Translations under genes and position numbers: made by a program | Assembly (NCBI GenBank): GCA_038040385.1 | Contig: JBBPII010000004.1 | Coordinates: 248,001-312,000, forward strand | Length of the DNA: 64,000 bases | Reading direction: 5' to 3' | Source of the DNA: Gilichinskyi gelida | GTDB taxonomy: Bacteria > Acidobacteriota > Thermoanaerobaculia > Gp7-AA8 | Notes under the pieces: generated by a model | What the model was told of the DNA's origin: nothing | Seen by the model: the letters and a program-made list of their open reading frames with translations, nothing else | The model's database searches: none | Part shown: in pieces, positions 43,399 to 51,651 of the stretch | Position numbering within the stretch: the stretch's first letter is position 1 | Layout of the letters: each line of letters begins with the position of its first letter

Positions 43399-43884
43399 GT
43401 GAAGAGTAGCCAGCGATTTCTCGAGTGGGACGAGGTCGAAATCCGCGTCAACGGCGACAAACTGAGCGCGCTGGCGGCTGCCATGCGCGTCGATCCCGTC
43501 GAGCGCATCGAGCTGCAGTTTTTCAACGGCTTGCTGCGCGTCACCGGCTCTATCCGGAAGTTCATCAGCGTGCCATTCTCCGTCGACATCAGCGAGATCG
43601 CCGCCTCGGGGCGCACGGTGCGGGTGCCGCTGCGCTCGGCGTCCGCGTTCGGCGCCATTCCCATCCCGCAGTTCCTCTTTGGGCTGCTGCGCCACCGCCT
43701 CCCGGCGGAACTGGTACGCTACGAGGATCCGGCGACGCTGGTGTTTTCGCTGGATCGTTTTTTGCCATCTTTCGTCGATGCGGAGATCCAGAAGATCTGG
43801 ATCATCGACGGCGGTCTGGCGGTGACGCTCGGCCGCGGCGGCGCCGACCTGCCGCCCGCTTCGGAGGAGTCGCATGGAAACTGA
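43399..43884 (+). CDS. Hypothetical protein, beta-rich, upstream of DUF1232
   Basis: 161 residues from a GTG. Strands and amphipathic helices: EVEIRVNGDKLSALAAAM, IELQFFNGLLRVTGSIRKFI, VPFSVDISEIAASGRTVRVP, a basic loop RHRLPAEL. No family recognised. It starts inside an AGTGAAGAGT direct repeat shared with the carB leader and overlaps the next gene by 11 bp, so the pair is probably an operon. Confidence 0.65.
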   Translation: MKSSQRFLEWDEVEIRVNGDKLSALAAAMRVDPVERIELQFFNGLLRVTGSIRKFISVPFSVDISEIAASGRTVRVPLRSASAFGAIPIPQFLFGLLRHRLPAELVRYEDPATLVFSLDRFLPSFVDAEIQKIWIIDGGLAVTLGRGGADLPPASEESHGN

Positions 43885-44380
43885 CGAGGAATTCGCGCAG
43901 GAGATTCGCGAGGCCGCGGAGAGCGCCGAAAGCGCTCCACCGCCCGACCGCGCGGCGCGTTTCTACGACCGGCTGCGCAAGGCCATCCGAAGCTACGTGG
44001 ACAAGAAGAGCGGCGTCCTCGGCAAGACCGCCGACTTCCTCCTCCTCGTCCCCGACGTCTTCATCCTCCTATGGCGCCTGGCGACCGACTCGCGCGTGGT
44101 CAGCAAGGACAAGGTCCTCCTCGGCAGCGCCATCGCCTACTACATCTTCCCGTTCGACATCATCCCCGAGGCGCTCCTGGGGCCGATGGGCTTCCTCGAC
44201 GACCTGGTGTTCGGCGTCTACGTGCTGAACAAGATGGTGGGCACCACCGACGTCGCAATCCTCCGCGAGCACTGGAGCGGCAGCGACGACGTGCTGGCGT
44301 CGATCCAGCGCGTGCTCAACGCCGCCGACTCGCTGGTGGGGAGCAACATGGTGGGGAAGATCAAGAAGATGATGGGGTGA
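43874..44380 (+). CDS. DUF1232 (YkvA) family protein
   Basis: 168 residues. The DUF1232 core is at about 70-115: DSRVVSKDKVLLGSAIAYYIFPFDIIPEAL LGPMGFLDD, with the diagnostic YxxxPxDxIPE pattern. Preceded by an acidic then amphipathic helical region with a hydrophobic patch (TADFLLLVPDVFILLWRL). Unknown function, possibly membrane associated. Confidence 0.88.
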   Translation: METDEEFAQEIREAAESAESAPPPDRAARFYDRLRKAIRSYVDKKSGVLGKTADFLLLVPDVFILLWRLATDSRVVSKDKVLLGSAIAYYIFPFDIIPEALLGPMGFLDDLVFGVYVLNKMVGTTDVAILREHWSGSDDVLASIQRVLNAADSLVGSNMVGKIKKMMG

Positions 44381-44383
44381 GAT

Positions 44384-44485
44384 GGAGCGCCGCCGTCCCG
44401 GCGGCTGGCCCGGCGGCGTCACGCCGCCGAGCCGGGAGCGCAGGCGGGACGCCTGCGAGCCAGCCGGCGAGGACGCCGGCGCTCC
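44384..44485. repeat. Palindromic element, family A
   Basis: GGAGCGCCGCCGTCCCGGCGG at left, GCCGGCGAGGACGCCGGCGCTCC at right, with CCCGGCGGCGTCACGCCGCCG and GCAGGCGGGACGCCTGC inside. Sits between convergent stops of the DUF1232 and citrate synthase genes. Confidence 0.85.
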
Positions 44486-44486
44486 G

Positions 44487-45692
44487 TTACGTTTGCTCCA
44501 CCGGCGGCGGGCCTACGTACCGCGCCCTCGGCCTGATGATCTCGTCGCGCGCGTACTGCTCGAGGGCGTGACCGATCCAGCCGATCGACCGGCCGAGGGC
44601 GAAGAGGGCCAGCGGCGCCCCGGGGGCGAGCTTCAGCGCGCGGGCCAGCGCGACGAGCGCGAAATCGATAGTCGGCTTCTCGCCGGTGACCTCCTCCCCC
44701 GCCCGCGCCACGGTGCGCGCGAACGCCAGATCGGCCGATTTCGGGAAGCGCTTGGCCAGCATCTCCATCAGCACCGTGGCCCGCGGATCGCCGGCCGGAT
44801 AGAGCGGATGCCCGAAGCCGACCACCGGCTCGCCGCGGCGAAGGCGCTCGCCGAGGGCCTTGCGGACGTCGCGCGCGCGGCGCAGCTCATCGAACATCGT
44901 CTCCACGCGCGCGCTGATGCCGCCATGCTTGATCCCTTCGATCGCCGCGAGGCCGGCGACGACGACGGCGTACGGATTGGCGCCGGCCGAGGCGACGCAG
45001 CGGGCGCTGAAGGAGGAGACGTTCAACTCGTGGTCGGCGCTGACGATCAGCGCGGCGCGTAGCAGCTCCGTGGAGTGTAGCGTCCGCGGCACCCAACGTT
45101 TGTGCAGCGTCTCCTCGATGGAGTCCTCGAGCTCCGACGACTCCGCGGCGATGCTGGAGAGGAGATTGAGGATGCGCCAGCCGGTGTGGGCGACGGCGCG
45201 CGGCCGGAGGTCGAATGCCAAGGCGTCGCGCGCCGCGACCAACGGCAGCACCGACTGCGCGCGAGAGACGAACGGCAGCCCCTCGGAGGTCCGCGTTCCG
45301 GCGACCACGTGGAGCTGGATGGCGGCGAAGACCCCGACGTCGAACCCGCCGGTCCAGATCAGCGCCGCGACCTCTTCGACCGTGCGGGTACGCGCCAGCT
45401 CGGCGACGTCATAGCCGCGGTAGTACAGCCGGCCGTTTTCGATCAGGGTGATGGCAGACTCGAGCACGGGCACACCCCAATGGAGGGCCCGCTCGCCGAT
45501 TTTCACCGGATCGCGCCGCTCTTCGCTGCGGCTGCGAAGGCTGTCGACGTCTTCGGCGGCGTAGCGGCGCTGGCGCGGATGGCCCGGCGCCGGGGTGGAG
45601 CGGACCAGGCCGCGGCTGACGTAGGCGTACAGGGTGGCGCGGCTCACGCCGAGGCGGGCGGCGGCGACTTCGGAGGAGAGCCAGGTGACCAT
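44487..45692 (-). CDS. Citrate synthase-like protein with N-terminal HTH domain
   Basis: 401 residues. Residues 1-60 are a MerR/excisionase-like HTH (WLSSEVAAARLGVSRATLYAY, VSRGLVRS, RRYAAEDVDSL). Residues about 75-395 are a citrate synthase fold with DHELNVSSFSARCVAS, GIKHGGISARV, VVGFGHPLYPAGDPR and EKPTIDFALVALARAL, keeping the catalytic His and Asp. May be both enzyme (citrate or methylcitrate synthase) and a DNA-binding regulator of its divergent neighbour. Its ATG abuts the inverted repeats at 45696-45729. Confidence 0.88.
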   Translation of the reverse strand: MVTWLSSEVAAARLGVSRATLYAYVSRGLVRSTPAPGHPRQRRYAAEDVDSLRSRSEERRDPVKIGERALHWGVPVLESAITLIENGRLYYRGYDVAELARTRTVEEVAALIWTGGFDVGVFAAIQLHVVAGTRTSEGLPFVSRAQSVLPLVAARDALAFDLRPRAVAHTGWRILNLLSSIAAESSELEDSIEETLHKRWVPRTLHSTELLRAALIVSADHELNVSSFSARCVASAGANPYAVVVAGLAAIEGIKHGGISARVETMFDELRRARDVRKALGERLRRGEPVVGFGHPLYPAGDPRATVLMEMLAKRFPKSADLAFARTVARAGEEVTGEKPTIDFALVALARALKLAPGAPLALFALGRSIGWIGHALEQYARDEIIRPRARYVGPPPVEQT

Positions 45693-45695
45693 AGG

Positions 45696-45729
45696 TTGAT
45701 TGACCGATCAATATTGACAACGTTGATCA
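45696..45729. promoter_or_regulatory. Operator-like dyads between the two citrate synthase genes
   Basis: Two adjacent palindromes in a 57-bp divergent spacer: TTGATTGACCGATCAA and TGACAACGTTGATCA, both built of TTGA(T)/(A)TCAA half sites about one helical turn apart. Natural candidates for binding of the HTH domain of the leftward citrate synthase (inference). Confidence 0.5.
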
Positions 45730-45749
45730 GTGACGGCATTGTATCAAGC

Positions 45750-46853
45750 ATGAACGGCCTGGAAGGGGTGGTAGCGGCTGAGACCAAGTTGAGCATGGTG
45801 GACGGCGAGCGCGGCGAGCTGATCATCGCCGGATTTCCGGTCGCCGAGCTGGCGCTCAACGCCACCTTCGAGGAGACCGTCGAGCTCCTGTGGTCCGTCG
45901 GGGGGCGGCGGCAAAGCCGCCGCTTTGAAATGCGCCTTCTCGCGCCCGAGACTCTCGACCTGCTCGTCGCCGCCGCGAAGCGGCGTGCCGATCCGATGGA
46001 CGCTCTTCGGATGGCCGCAGGAACGCTCGCCGGCACTGATGACGATGAAGCGGCGTATAACCTGCTGGGATCCTTCCCCACCATCGTCGCCGCCTATTGG
46101 CGCCTCCTCCACGGCCGCTCGCCGATCGCGCCGCGCGCGGACCTCGGCCACGCGGCGAACTATCTCTTCATGCTCAACGGCGAGGTGCCGACCGAGCCGC
46201 GCGTCCGCGGCCTCCAGACGTACCTCAATTCCGTCGTCGACCACGGCCTCAACGCCTCGACGTTCACCGCGCGGGTGATCACCTCGACCGGATCGGACTT
46301 CGTCTCCGCGGTCGTCGGGGCCGTCGGCGCGCTCAAGGGCCCGCTTCACGGCGGCGCGCCGGGGCCGGCGCTGGCCATGGTGTTCGAGATCGGCGACCTC
46401 GCGCGCGCCGAAGCCGTGCTGCGCCGGAAGATCGAGTCGGGAGAGCGGCTAATGGGATTCGGCCATCGCGTGTACAAGGTGCGCGACCCGCGCGCGGACG
46501 TGCTCGCCGCGGCGGCGGAGCGGATGCTCGGCCCCGGCGACGCACTGTACGACCTGGCCCGCGGCGTGGAGGCGGTCGCGCTGCGCCTGCTCGAGGAGAC
46601 CAAGCCGGGCCGCCGGCTGCAGACCAACGTCGAGTTCTACACCGCCCTGCTGCTGCATGGCCTCGGCCTGGACACGCCGCTGTTCACGCCGACCTTCGCC
46701 ATCAGCCGCGTCGCCGGCTGGATCGCGCACTGTTTCGAGCAGCGGGCGGCGAATCGGATCATCCGCCCGCAGTCGGTGTACGTCGGGGCGCAGGGACGGC
46801 GGTGGCGCGCAACCAAGCGTCCGAATCCCCGTATCTCCGACGGGAGACCGTGA
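45750..46853 (+). CDS. Citrate synthase family protein
   Basis: 367 residues. Contains DHGLNASTFTARVITSTGSD, LKGPLHGGAPGPALAMV, LMGFGHRVYKVRDPRADVL, and a C-terminal LQTNVEFYTALLLHGLGLD. Where classical citrate synthase has NVDFY the sequence is NVEFY, as in actinobacterial-type second citrate synthases. Family length is normal. Condenses oxaloacetate (or a related keto acid) with acetyl- or propionyl-CoA. Divergent from an HTH-citrate synthase, so the two may form a heteromer or a regulated pair. Confidence 0.88.
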   Translation: MNGLEGVVAAETKLSMVDGERGELIIAGFPVAELALNATFEETVELLWSVGGRRQSRRFEMRLLAPETLDLLVAAAKRRADPMDALRMAAGTLAGTDDDEAAYNLLGSFPTIVAAYWRLLHGRSPIAPRADLGHAANYLFMLNGEVPTEPRVRGLQTYLNSVVDHGLNASTFTARVITSTGSDFVSAVVGAVGALKGPLHGGAPGPALAMVFEIGDLARAEAVLRRKIESGERLMGFGHRVYKVRDPRADVLAAAAERMLGPGDALYDLARGVEAVALRLLEETKPGRRLQTNVEFYTALLLHGLGLDTPLFTPTFAISRVAGWIAHCFEQRAANRIIRPQSVYVGAQGRRWRATKRPNPRISDGRP

Positions 46854-46855
46854 CG

Positions 46856-47137
46856 ATGTTTGCGCTCATGACGCTGTTCGCCCTCCTTGCCGGCTGTGCG
46901 GTGCTGATGGCGGTCGCCGCGATCGGCGTCCTGCTGATGAAGATCATCCTCATCCCGCTGAAGCTGCTGCTGATTCCGCTGAAGCTGCTGCTCCTCCCGC
47001 TCATCCTGGTGGCGGTGGTCGTCAAAGTGGCGCTGGTCGTCGCCCTCGGCGCTGTACTCATCGCCGTGGTCATTCCATTCCTCGCCGTCGGCGTACTCCT
47101 GATCGCACCGATTCTGGTGCTGGCGGTGATCCGGTAG
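46856..47137 (+). CDS. Hydrophobic membrane protein, 93 residues
   Basis: Nearly all Leu, Val, Ile and Ala, three to four TM segments (FALMTLFALLAGCAVLMAVA; GVLLMKIILIPLKLLLIPLK, a LIPLKLL tandem; VVVKVALVVALGAVLIAVVI). No recognised family. Follows citrate synthase by 2 bp and may be cotranscribed. Confidence 0.7.
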   Translation: MFALMTLFALLAGCAVLMAVAAIGVLLMKIILIPLKLLLIPLKLLLLPLILVAVVVKVALVVALGAVLIAVVIPFLAVGVLLIAPILVLAVIR

Positions 47138-47162
47138 GCTTCTTGCTCTGGTTGGACCTGCC

Positions 47163-47528
47163 ATGGAACCGCGCGCACTGGTAGTGGACGACGACGAGCC
47201 GATTCGCACGCTGCTCGCGACGATCGTGCAGAGCGCCGGCTTCAACGTGGAGACGGCGAAGGACGGCCGCGAGGCGATGGACCGCATCGACGCCGACCGA
47301 TACGACGTCATCCTGCTCGACCTGATGATGCCGCGCGTCGACGGATACCAGGTGCTCGACCACCTGCGCGACGTGCATCCCGACCTCGTCCCCTGCACCA
47401 TCGTGGCTACGGCGATCCCGGAGCGCGACCTCCGGAGGCAGTCGATCACCGGGGTGTTCAAGGTGCACTCGAAGCCGTTCGACATCTCGCGCCTGATCTC
47501 CGACATCCGCCAATGCGCCGCCGCATGA
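47163..47528 (+). CDS. Single-domain response regulator (receiver protein)
   Basis: 121 residues: acidic pocket LVVDDDEP, phosphorylation Asp53 in VILLDLMMPRVDG, and the switch residues Thr (VATAIPE) and Lys (VHSKPFD). CheY-like with no output domain. No histidine kinase nearby, so partner unknown. Ends just before a family C element. Confidence 0.93.
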   Translation: MEPRALVVDDDEPIRTLLATIVQSAGFNVETAKDGREAMDRIDADRYDVILLDLMMPRVDGYQVLDHLRDVHPDLVPCTIVATAIPERDLRRQSITGVFKVHSKPFDISRLISDIRQCAAA

Positions 47529-47535
47529 CTCGTTC

Positions 47536-47609
47536 GTCATTCTGAGCGCAGCGAAGAATCTCATCCACGCCGACTGAGATCCTTCGGCGTCTTCGCGCCT
47601 CAGGATGAC
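47536..47609. repeat. Palindromic element, family C
   Basis: GTCATTCTGAGCGCAGCGAAG..CTTCGCGCCTCAGGATGAC, with a GAATCTCATCC/CTGAGATCCTT inner arm. 74 bp, between the receiver gene and the transporter. Confidence 0.85.
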
Positions 47610-47622
47610 GTAGACTCGCGCC

Positions 47623-48315
47623 ATGCCGACCCGCCACGTCGAGCGCCATTTCACGGGCGGCGAGATCGTCCGCGACATCGTCCTCGGCATGGCCGACGGG
47701 CTCACCGTTCCGTTCGCGCTCGCCGCGGGGCTGAGCGGCGCCGTCTCCGACACCGGCATCATCGTCACCGCCGGCCTGGCGGAGATCGTCGCCGGCTCCA
47801 TCGCCATGGGCCTCGGCGGCTACCTCGCGGCAAAGAGCGCCGTCGAGCATTACGCGGCCGAGGAGCGGCGCGAGCATCAGGAGATCCGCGACATCCCGCG
47901 CGAGGAGATGAAGGAAGTGGCCGACATCTTCCGCGGCTACGGCATACCGGAGGAGCAGGTGGGCGCCGTGGTGGAGGCCATGACCCGAAACCCCAAACAG
48001 TGGGTCGACTTCATGATGCGCTTCGAGTTGGGTCTGGAGCGGCCCAACCCCAAGCGCGCCCGCACCAGCGCCTCGTTCATCGCCGGCGCGTACGTGGTCG
48101 GCGGCCTGATTCCGCTCGCGCCGTACATGATCTTCCCCGCCGCGAAGACGGCGCTGATGGTGTCGGTCTGCGTCACGCTCGTCGCGCTGGCGGTGTTCGG
48201 CCTGATCAAGGGGCGCTACACCGGCTCGCCCCCACTCAAGAGCGCGCTGCAGACGACGTTGACGGGCGGGCTGGCGGCCACCGCGGCGTTCGTCATCGCG
48301 CGAGCGATCGCGTGA
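47623..48315 (+). CDS. VIT1/CCC1 family iron/manganese transporter
   Basis: 230 residues. N-terminal HFTGGEIVRDIVLGMADGLTV (TM1 with the conserved DG), AGLAEIVAGSIAMGLGGYLA, a cytoplasmic helical metal-binding region rich in Glu (AAEERREHQEIRDIPREEMKE), then three TM segments in the C-terminal half. Exports or sequesters Fe2+/Mn2+. Overlaps the downstream gene by 4 bp. Confidence 0.9.
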   Translation: MPTRHVERHFTGGEIVRDIVLGMADGLTVPFALAAGLSGAVSDTGIIVTAGLAEIVAGSIAMGLGGYLAAKSAVEHYAAEERREHQEIRDIPREEMKEVADIFRGYGIPEEQVGAVVEAMTRNPKQWVDFMMRFELGLERPNPKRARTSASFIAGAYVVGGLIPLAPYMIFPAAKTALMVSVCVTLVALAVFGLIKGRYTGSPPLKSALQTTLTGGLAATAAFVIARAIA

Positions 48316-49145
48316 AGAGTTTTCTGCTCTACGGTTTGTACAGCGGCTGGATGTTCTTCGCGGCGGTGGGGATGTTCCTGGCCGCGATGATCGCGCCGCG
48401 GCGCGCGGCGGGATTTCTCGCGCTGCTGTCGATTCCGCTGGCGGTCCTCGGCGCTCCTCCCCTTCCGATCCTGTTGGCGATTCCCGCGCTGATCGCCGCG
48501 CTGGCGTACGTCTTCGCCGGCGTTCGCGCGACAAAGGCCTTGCGCGCGGTGGCGATCGCGGCGTGTCTCCTCGTAGCGGCCGTGGAGCTCCCCTACCACG
48601 TACGCCGGCCGCAGACCGCCCGCCCATCCCACCTATTCGTCATCGGCGATTCGCTGGCGTCCGGCGGGTTTGGCGAGGCCGCGCCGTGGCCATCCGTGCT
48701 GGCTCGCGAGATGCGGTTACCGGTGACCAATCTCGCACTTCCGTCGGACAACGCGGCCATGGCTCTCGAGAATCAGATCCCCCGCCTGCCGGTGCCCGGA
48801 AGCGGCACGGAGTGCGTGATCGTTGAGATCGGCGGCAACGACATGCTGGAGGGAACGCCCGCGAAGCGATTCGCGACCGCGCTCGACGGCGTCGTGGCGA
48901 AGGCGAGCGCCTCGGGCCGGCGGAGCGTGATCATGCTGGAGCTGCCGCTGCTGCCCGGCCGATGGCGCTATGGCGCGATCCAACGCGACGTCGCCACGAA
49001 GCACCGAATCGTGCTCGTTCCGAAGCGGATCCTGGCCCGCGCGCTCTCCGGCGCGGGCAACACCTCAGACGGCGTGCATCTCACGCAGCGTGGCCACGAT
49101 GCGCTAGCGCGGGATCTCGCCGCCTGGCTCCGTTGGCCGGGCTAG
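48312..49145 (+). CDS. Membrane-anchored SGNH/GDSL hydrolase
   Basis: 277 residues from GTG. Four N-terminal TM segments (about 3-90) followed by an SGNH esterase domain: HLFVIGDSLASGGFG (block I Ser), VEIGGNDMLEGT (block III Asn), and SDGVHLTQRGH (block V Asp/His). Likely deacylates a lipid or glycan at the membrane. The last 14 bp belong to the direct repeat found again at 51011. Confidence 0.85.
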   Translation: MKSFLLYGLYSGWMFFAAVGMFLAAMIAPRRAAGFLALLSIPLAVLGAPPLPILLAIPALIAALAYVFAGVRATKALRAVAIAACLLVAAVELPYHVRRPQTARPSHLFVIGDSLASGGFGEAAPWPSVLAREMRLPVTNLALPSDNAAMALENQIPRLPVPGSGTECVIVEIGGNDMLEGTPAKRFATALDGVVAKASASGRRSVIMLELPLLPGRWRYGAIQRDVATKHRIVLVPKRILARALSGAGNTSDGVHLTQRGHDALARDLAAWLRWPG

Positions 49146-49231
49146 GGCGATAGGCTGATGTCCGAGCGGTGATTCGCGAGAGCCCATCGCCATCAGCTTG
49201 ATTTCCCACGTGCCATCGGGCTGATCACTCG
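49132..49231. repeat. Left direct repeat of the 49-51 kb island (with gene remnant)
   Basis: About 100 bp sharing GTTGGCCGGGCTAG and a further ~85 bp at roughly 75-80 % identity with 51011-51114. On the minus strand it reads QPDGTWEIKLMAMGSRES, the 3' end of a paralogue of the gene at 51021-51598, then a 5-base deletion breaks the frame. So a second copy of that gene's end is left here. Confidence 0.8.
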
Positions 49232-49494
49232 CATTTACTGAACCTGCCGCCGCATTTTTCGTCCTCCGAGCCGTTGCTCTCCGGACCAGCCAGGGGTAGG
49301 ACTTTTCTGCGACAGGACACTCCTTCGTAAGGGGTCGTTCCGTCCATGTCCGACTTTCTAGGTCACACGATCGGTCTGGTCGTCAGAGCTACCGACGCTC
49401 TCGACCGATTCAGGTATTGGCTAACCATTCTTGGTGAAAGATCAAAGGAGAGACCCATGGCATCACGTCAGTACTCGACTATGTCAACACATTT
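49232..49494 (+). other. Gap with a short open frame and a good ribosome site
   Basis: An ATG at 49346 opens a 51-residue frame (MSDFLGHTIGLVVRATDALD ...) that stops at 49501. A strong AAAGGAG lies at 49445, ahead of an in-frame ATG (49457). The other frame, continuous with the next gene, also looks protein-like (SVLDYVNTFVAIATF), so one base may be missing near 49460. No further features. Confidence 0.35.
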
Positions 49495-49866
49495 GTGGCT
49501 ATAGCGACCTTTCTTATCTCCGAACAATTGCCAGTGACAATCGAAAGTATCAAGCGGTTTTTTGCGCCGCGCGGTATTGCACCGCCGGCCGACGTCACAT
49601 CTCCGGAGGGTGTCGCTTTCGTAAATCTGCTCGTTATCGATCCCGATCTGCTCGATGATCTCACTGAACAGACTCAAGACGGTGTCAAGCGGTATCGGCA
49701 GTGTCTAAAACAAGCTTCACAGCCCCAGGAACGCGCTGCTTGCGATCGGAAAGCCGAAAAAGACGTGTGCGATACGCTCAACCGCATCAAGGATCGGAAC
49801 GAAGACCAGTTGCCAACCAACTATCTGGACAAACAATGGAAGTCGTTTGGATGTGTTCGCGTGTAA
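49495..49866 (+). CDS. Small protein with N-terminal hydrophobic segment, possibly frameshifted start
   Basis: 123 residues as drawn from a GTG. The in-frame upstream codons continue sensibly to about 49441 without an ATG, so the true start is uncertain. Sequence: a short hydrophobic N-terminus, ESIKRFFAPRGIAPPADVTS, VIDPDLLDDLTEQTQDGVKRY, then Cys/charged helices (CLKQASQPQERAACDRKAEK). No family recognised. Confidence 0.5.
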   Translation: MAIATFLISEQLPVTIESIKRFFAPRGIAPPADVTSPEGVAFVNLLVIDPDLLDDLTEQTQDGVKRYRQCLKQASQPQERAACDRKAEKDVCDTLNRIKDRNEDQLPTNYLDKQWKSFGCVRV

Positions 49867-50040
49867 TCGTGTCCGCCTAACGCAGATTGAGAGCGCGCTC
49901 CTTCCTGATAGTTTGGAGTTGAACGACTTCAAACAGACGCTGCGCGTCGCGCCATCGGCAAGTTCAGGCCGCGCGCCTGCTGAGCAGGGAGGACCAGCCT
50001 AAGGTCTCCGTTCGCGGGTGCCCGTGATATCGTTTTGCCC

Positions 50041-50262
50041 ATGCCGCAGCTAACAGACACCACGCCGGAAGCGGCAGCTCTTCAACTGCAGCTCTTGAGA
50101 CGAGCTGGCCCGGCTGCGCGCGTGAAGATCGCTGCCGATCTCAGCGATGCAGTGCGCGAGACCGCTCTGGAGGGGATTCGCCGCCGTCACCCAGAACTCA
50201 GCGAGCAACAACTAGCACAGTCATTCCTGGCGCTGGTCTACGGCTACGGTAAGCACTATTGA
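50041..50262 (+). CDS. Small protein preceding a nucleotidyltransferase (putative antitoxin)
   Basis: 73 residues, helical (TPEAAALQLQLLRRAGPAAR, VKIAADLSDAVRETALEGIR, HPELSEQQLAQSFLALVYG). Its stop overlaps the TTG of the next gene (TTGA). The pair size and order fit a toxin-antitoxin unit whose second protein is a nucleotidyltransferase, but neither member matches a named system I can identify. Confidence 0.55.
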   Translation: MPQLTDTTPEAAALQLQLLRRAGPAARVKIAADLSDAVRETALEGIRRRHPELSEQQLAQSFLALVYGYGKHY

Positions 50263-50816
50263 GCGTTAAGCCCGTCTTCGAAAAGCTGCGCACCGCTCTT
50301 GAGTCGGCGGGCATTCCGTACTTTGTCACCGGCTCATTCGCGAGCTCCGCCCATGGGATTCCGCGATCGACGAATGACATCGATATCGTGATTGCACCCA
50401 GCCGCGATCAGCTAAGCGCTCTTCTTGCACAATTCCCGGAATCGGAATTCGCAGCCAGTAGTGAAGCCGCGTTCGAAGCGATGAGCCACGGTTCCCAGTT
50501 CAACATCATTGACTTCGCTACGCTATGGAAGGTTGACTTCATTTTCCGCCAATCAACACCGTTCGACGCATCGCGGTTTGCACGCCGAGAGATAGTTGAC
50601 ATCGCCGGTGTTCGCCTGCAGACGGCGAGCGCAGAAGACATCCTAGTCACAAAGCTGTGGTGGGCTAAACTCGGTGAGTCCGAGCGGCAGATCAACGATG
50701 CCGCTGGTATTATTCAAGTTCAAGGTGAAACTCTCAACGTTGAATATGTTGCGCGTTGGGTTGTGGCACTGCAGCTCGACACGCAGTGGCAGGCAGCTCG
50801 CGAACGAGCGGGCTAA
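50259..50816 (+). CDS. Nucleotidyltransferase-fold protein (putative toxin or tRNA-modifying)
   Basis: 185 residues from TTG. Nucleotidyltransferase signature YFVTGSFASSAHGIPRSTND then DIDIVI (intact Asp-x-Asp), and later HGSQFNIIDFATLWKVDFIF and EDILVTKLWWAKLG. Resembles the DUF6036/AbiEii-like group. Coupled to the small upstream gene. A phage-defence or toxin role is plausible given the island context (inference). Confidence 0.75.
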   Translation: MSVKPVFEKLRTALESAGIPYFVTGSFASSAHGIPRSTNDIDIVIAPSRDQLSALLAQFPESEFAASSEAAFEAMSHGSQFNIIDFATLWKVDFIFRQSTPFDASRFARREIVDIAGVRLQTASAEDILVTKLWWAKLGESERQINDAAGIIQVQGETLNVEYVARWVVALQLDTQWQAARERAG

Positions 50817-51010
50817 TTCTTCATTGCAGCCAGATCCGTCACGCCGCCGGAACGTCAGGGGCCGAGGTGATCTGGAACGGATTCGTCGTGCGGCCAAACA
50901 ACAGGACGCAGAGAGCATCATCGCTTTCTCTTGAAGTCTTAGCGAAAGAACTCTCAGCGCAAGAAGCCTGGCAAGAGCTCACGGTCGCGCCCGCGGCCTA
51001 GGTTCCAGCA

Positions 51011-51114
51011 GTTGGCCGGGCTAGTGCGATAGCGTGATGTCCACGCGGTGCATCGATTCGTGGGAGCCCGTCGCCATCAGAGTGATCTTCCACGTGCCGT
51101 CGGGCTGGCGCTCG
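51011..51114. repeat. Right direct repeat of the 49-51 kb island
   Basis: Matches 49132-49231 (GTTGGCCGGGCTAG then ~85 bp). Here the sequence is the intact 3' end of the minus-strand gene, ending DITLSH and a TAG in the shared GGCTAG. The two copies flank about 1.8 kb of unrelated genes. The gap 50817-51010 between the island genes and this repeat holds no gene I can support. Confidence 0.78.
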
Positions 51115-51598
51115 ACGTCAAAGAACGTCGTGAAGTCGGTCTCACGGCCGATCATGTCGACGCGCACCAGCGCGATCGAGGCCAACCGATCGAACGCCGG
51201 CCTCGAGACGACGATCACGGATTTCGCGCGAGGAAACTGCAAATCGAGTTTCTCCCAATCGTAGCTCGCGCCGTTCTCGAACGGTCTTACATCAGCCAAG
51301 ATCAAATTCGCCGGCGCTGCAACCGGCACGGAGGTCCGGTTCTGCTCCGCGAACGCGGCGGCGATCTCGCTGCCGATCACTTCCCCTCGGCGCTTCTTGA
51401 TCCACTCGCCCGCGAAGCGCTCGGCTCCGCCACGGGTGTGGTCCGACAGCACGGCGGGCAACCTTCCACGCACGCCCCAACCGCGAGGAACGTCGCTGAG
51501 CACGACTTTGAGTACGTCCGCCTCAGGAGTGTCCCCGCGCCGAGCGGCGACGCGAGCGCACACAGCAGCAGAACCACAACGGGGAAAATCCGAGTCAT
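51021..51598 (-). pseudogene. Secreted protein gene with a -1 frameshift in a G run
   Basis: The start is MTRIFPVVVLLLCALASPLGA, a clean signal peptide, but that frame then leaves coding sequence. The conserved-looking remainder (GDTPEADVLKVVLSDVPRG, GEWIKKRRGEVIGSEIAAAF, LILADVRPFENGASYDWEKL, SVIVVSRPAFDRLASIALV, ERQPDGTWKITLMATGSHES) is in the next frame, joined through GCGCGGGG at about 51531-51540. Either one base is missing (mutation or assembly error) or a programmed shift occurs. Function unknown. Confidence 0.65.
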
Positions 51599-51651
51599 AG
51601 TGAACCTCCGCCACTTCCGACGTGTAGAGAGCTGGAGCCAGGTTCCGCGAG

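Noticed and set aside
49867..50000. GCCTAAC ten bases after a stop as an eighth attC
   Set aside because: No matching GTTRRRY core with complementary arms was found downstream; arms do not pair, so not called.
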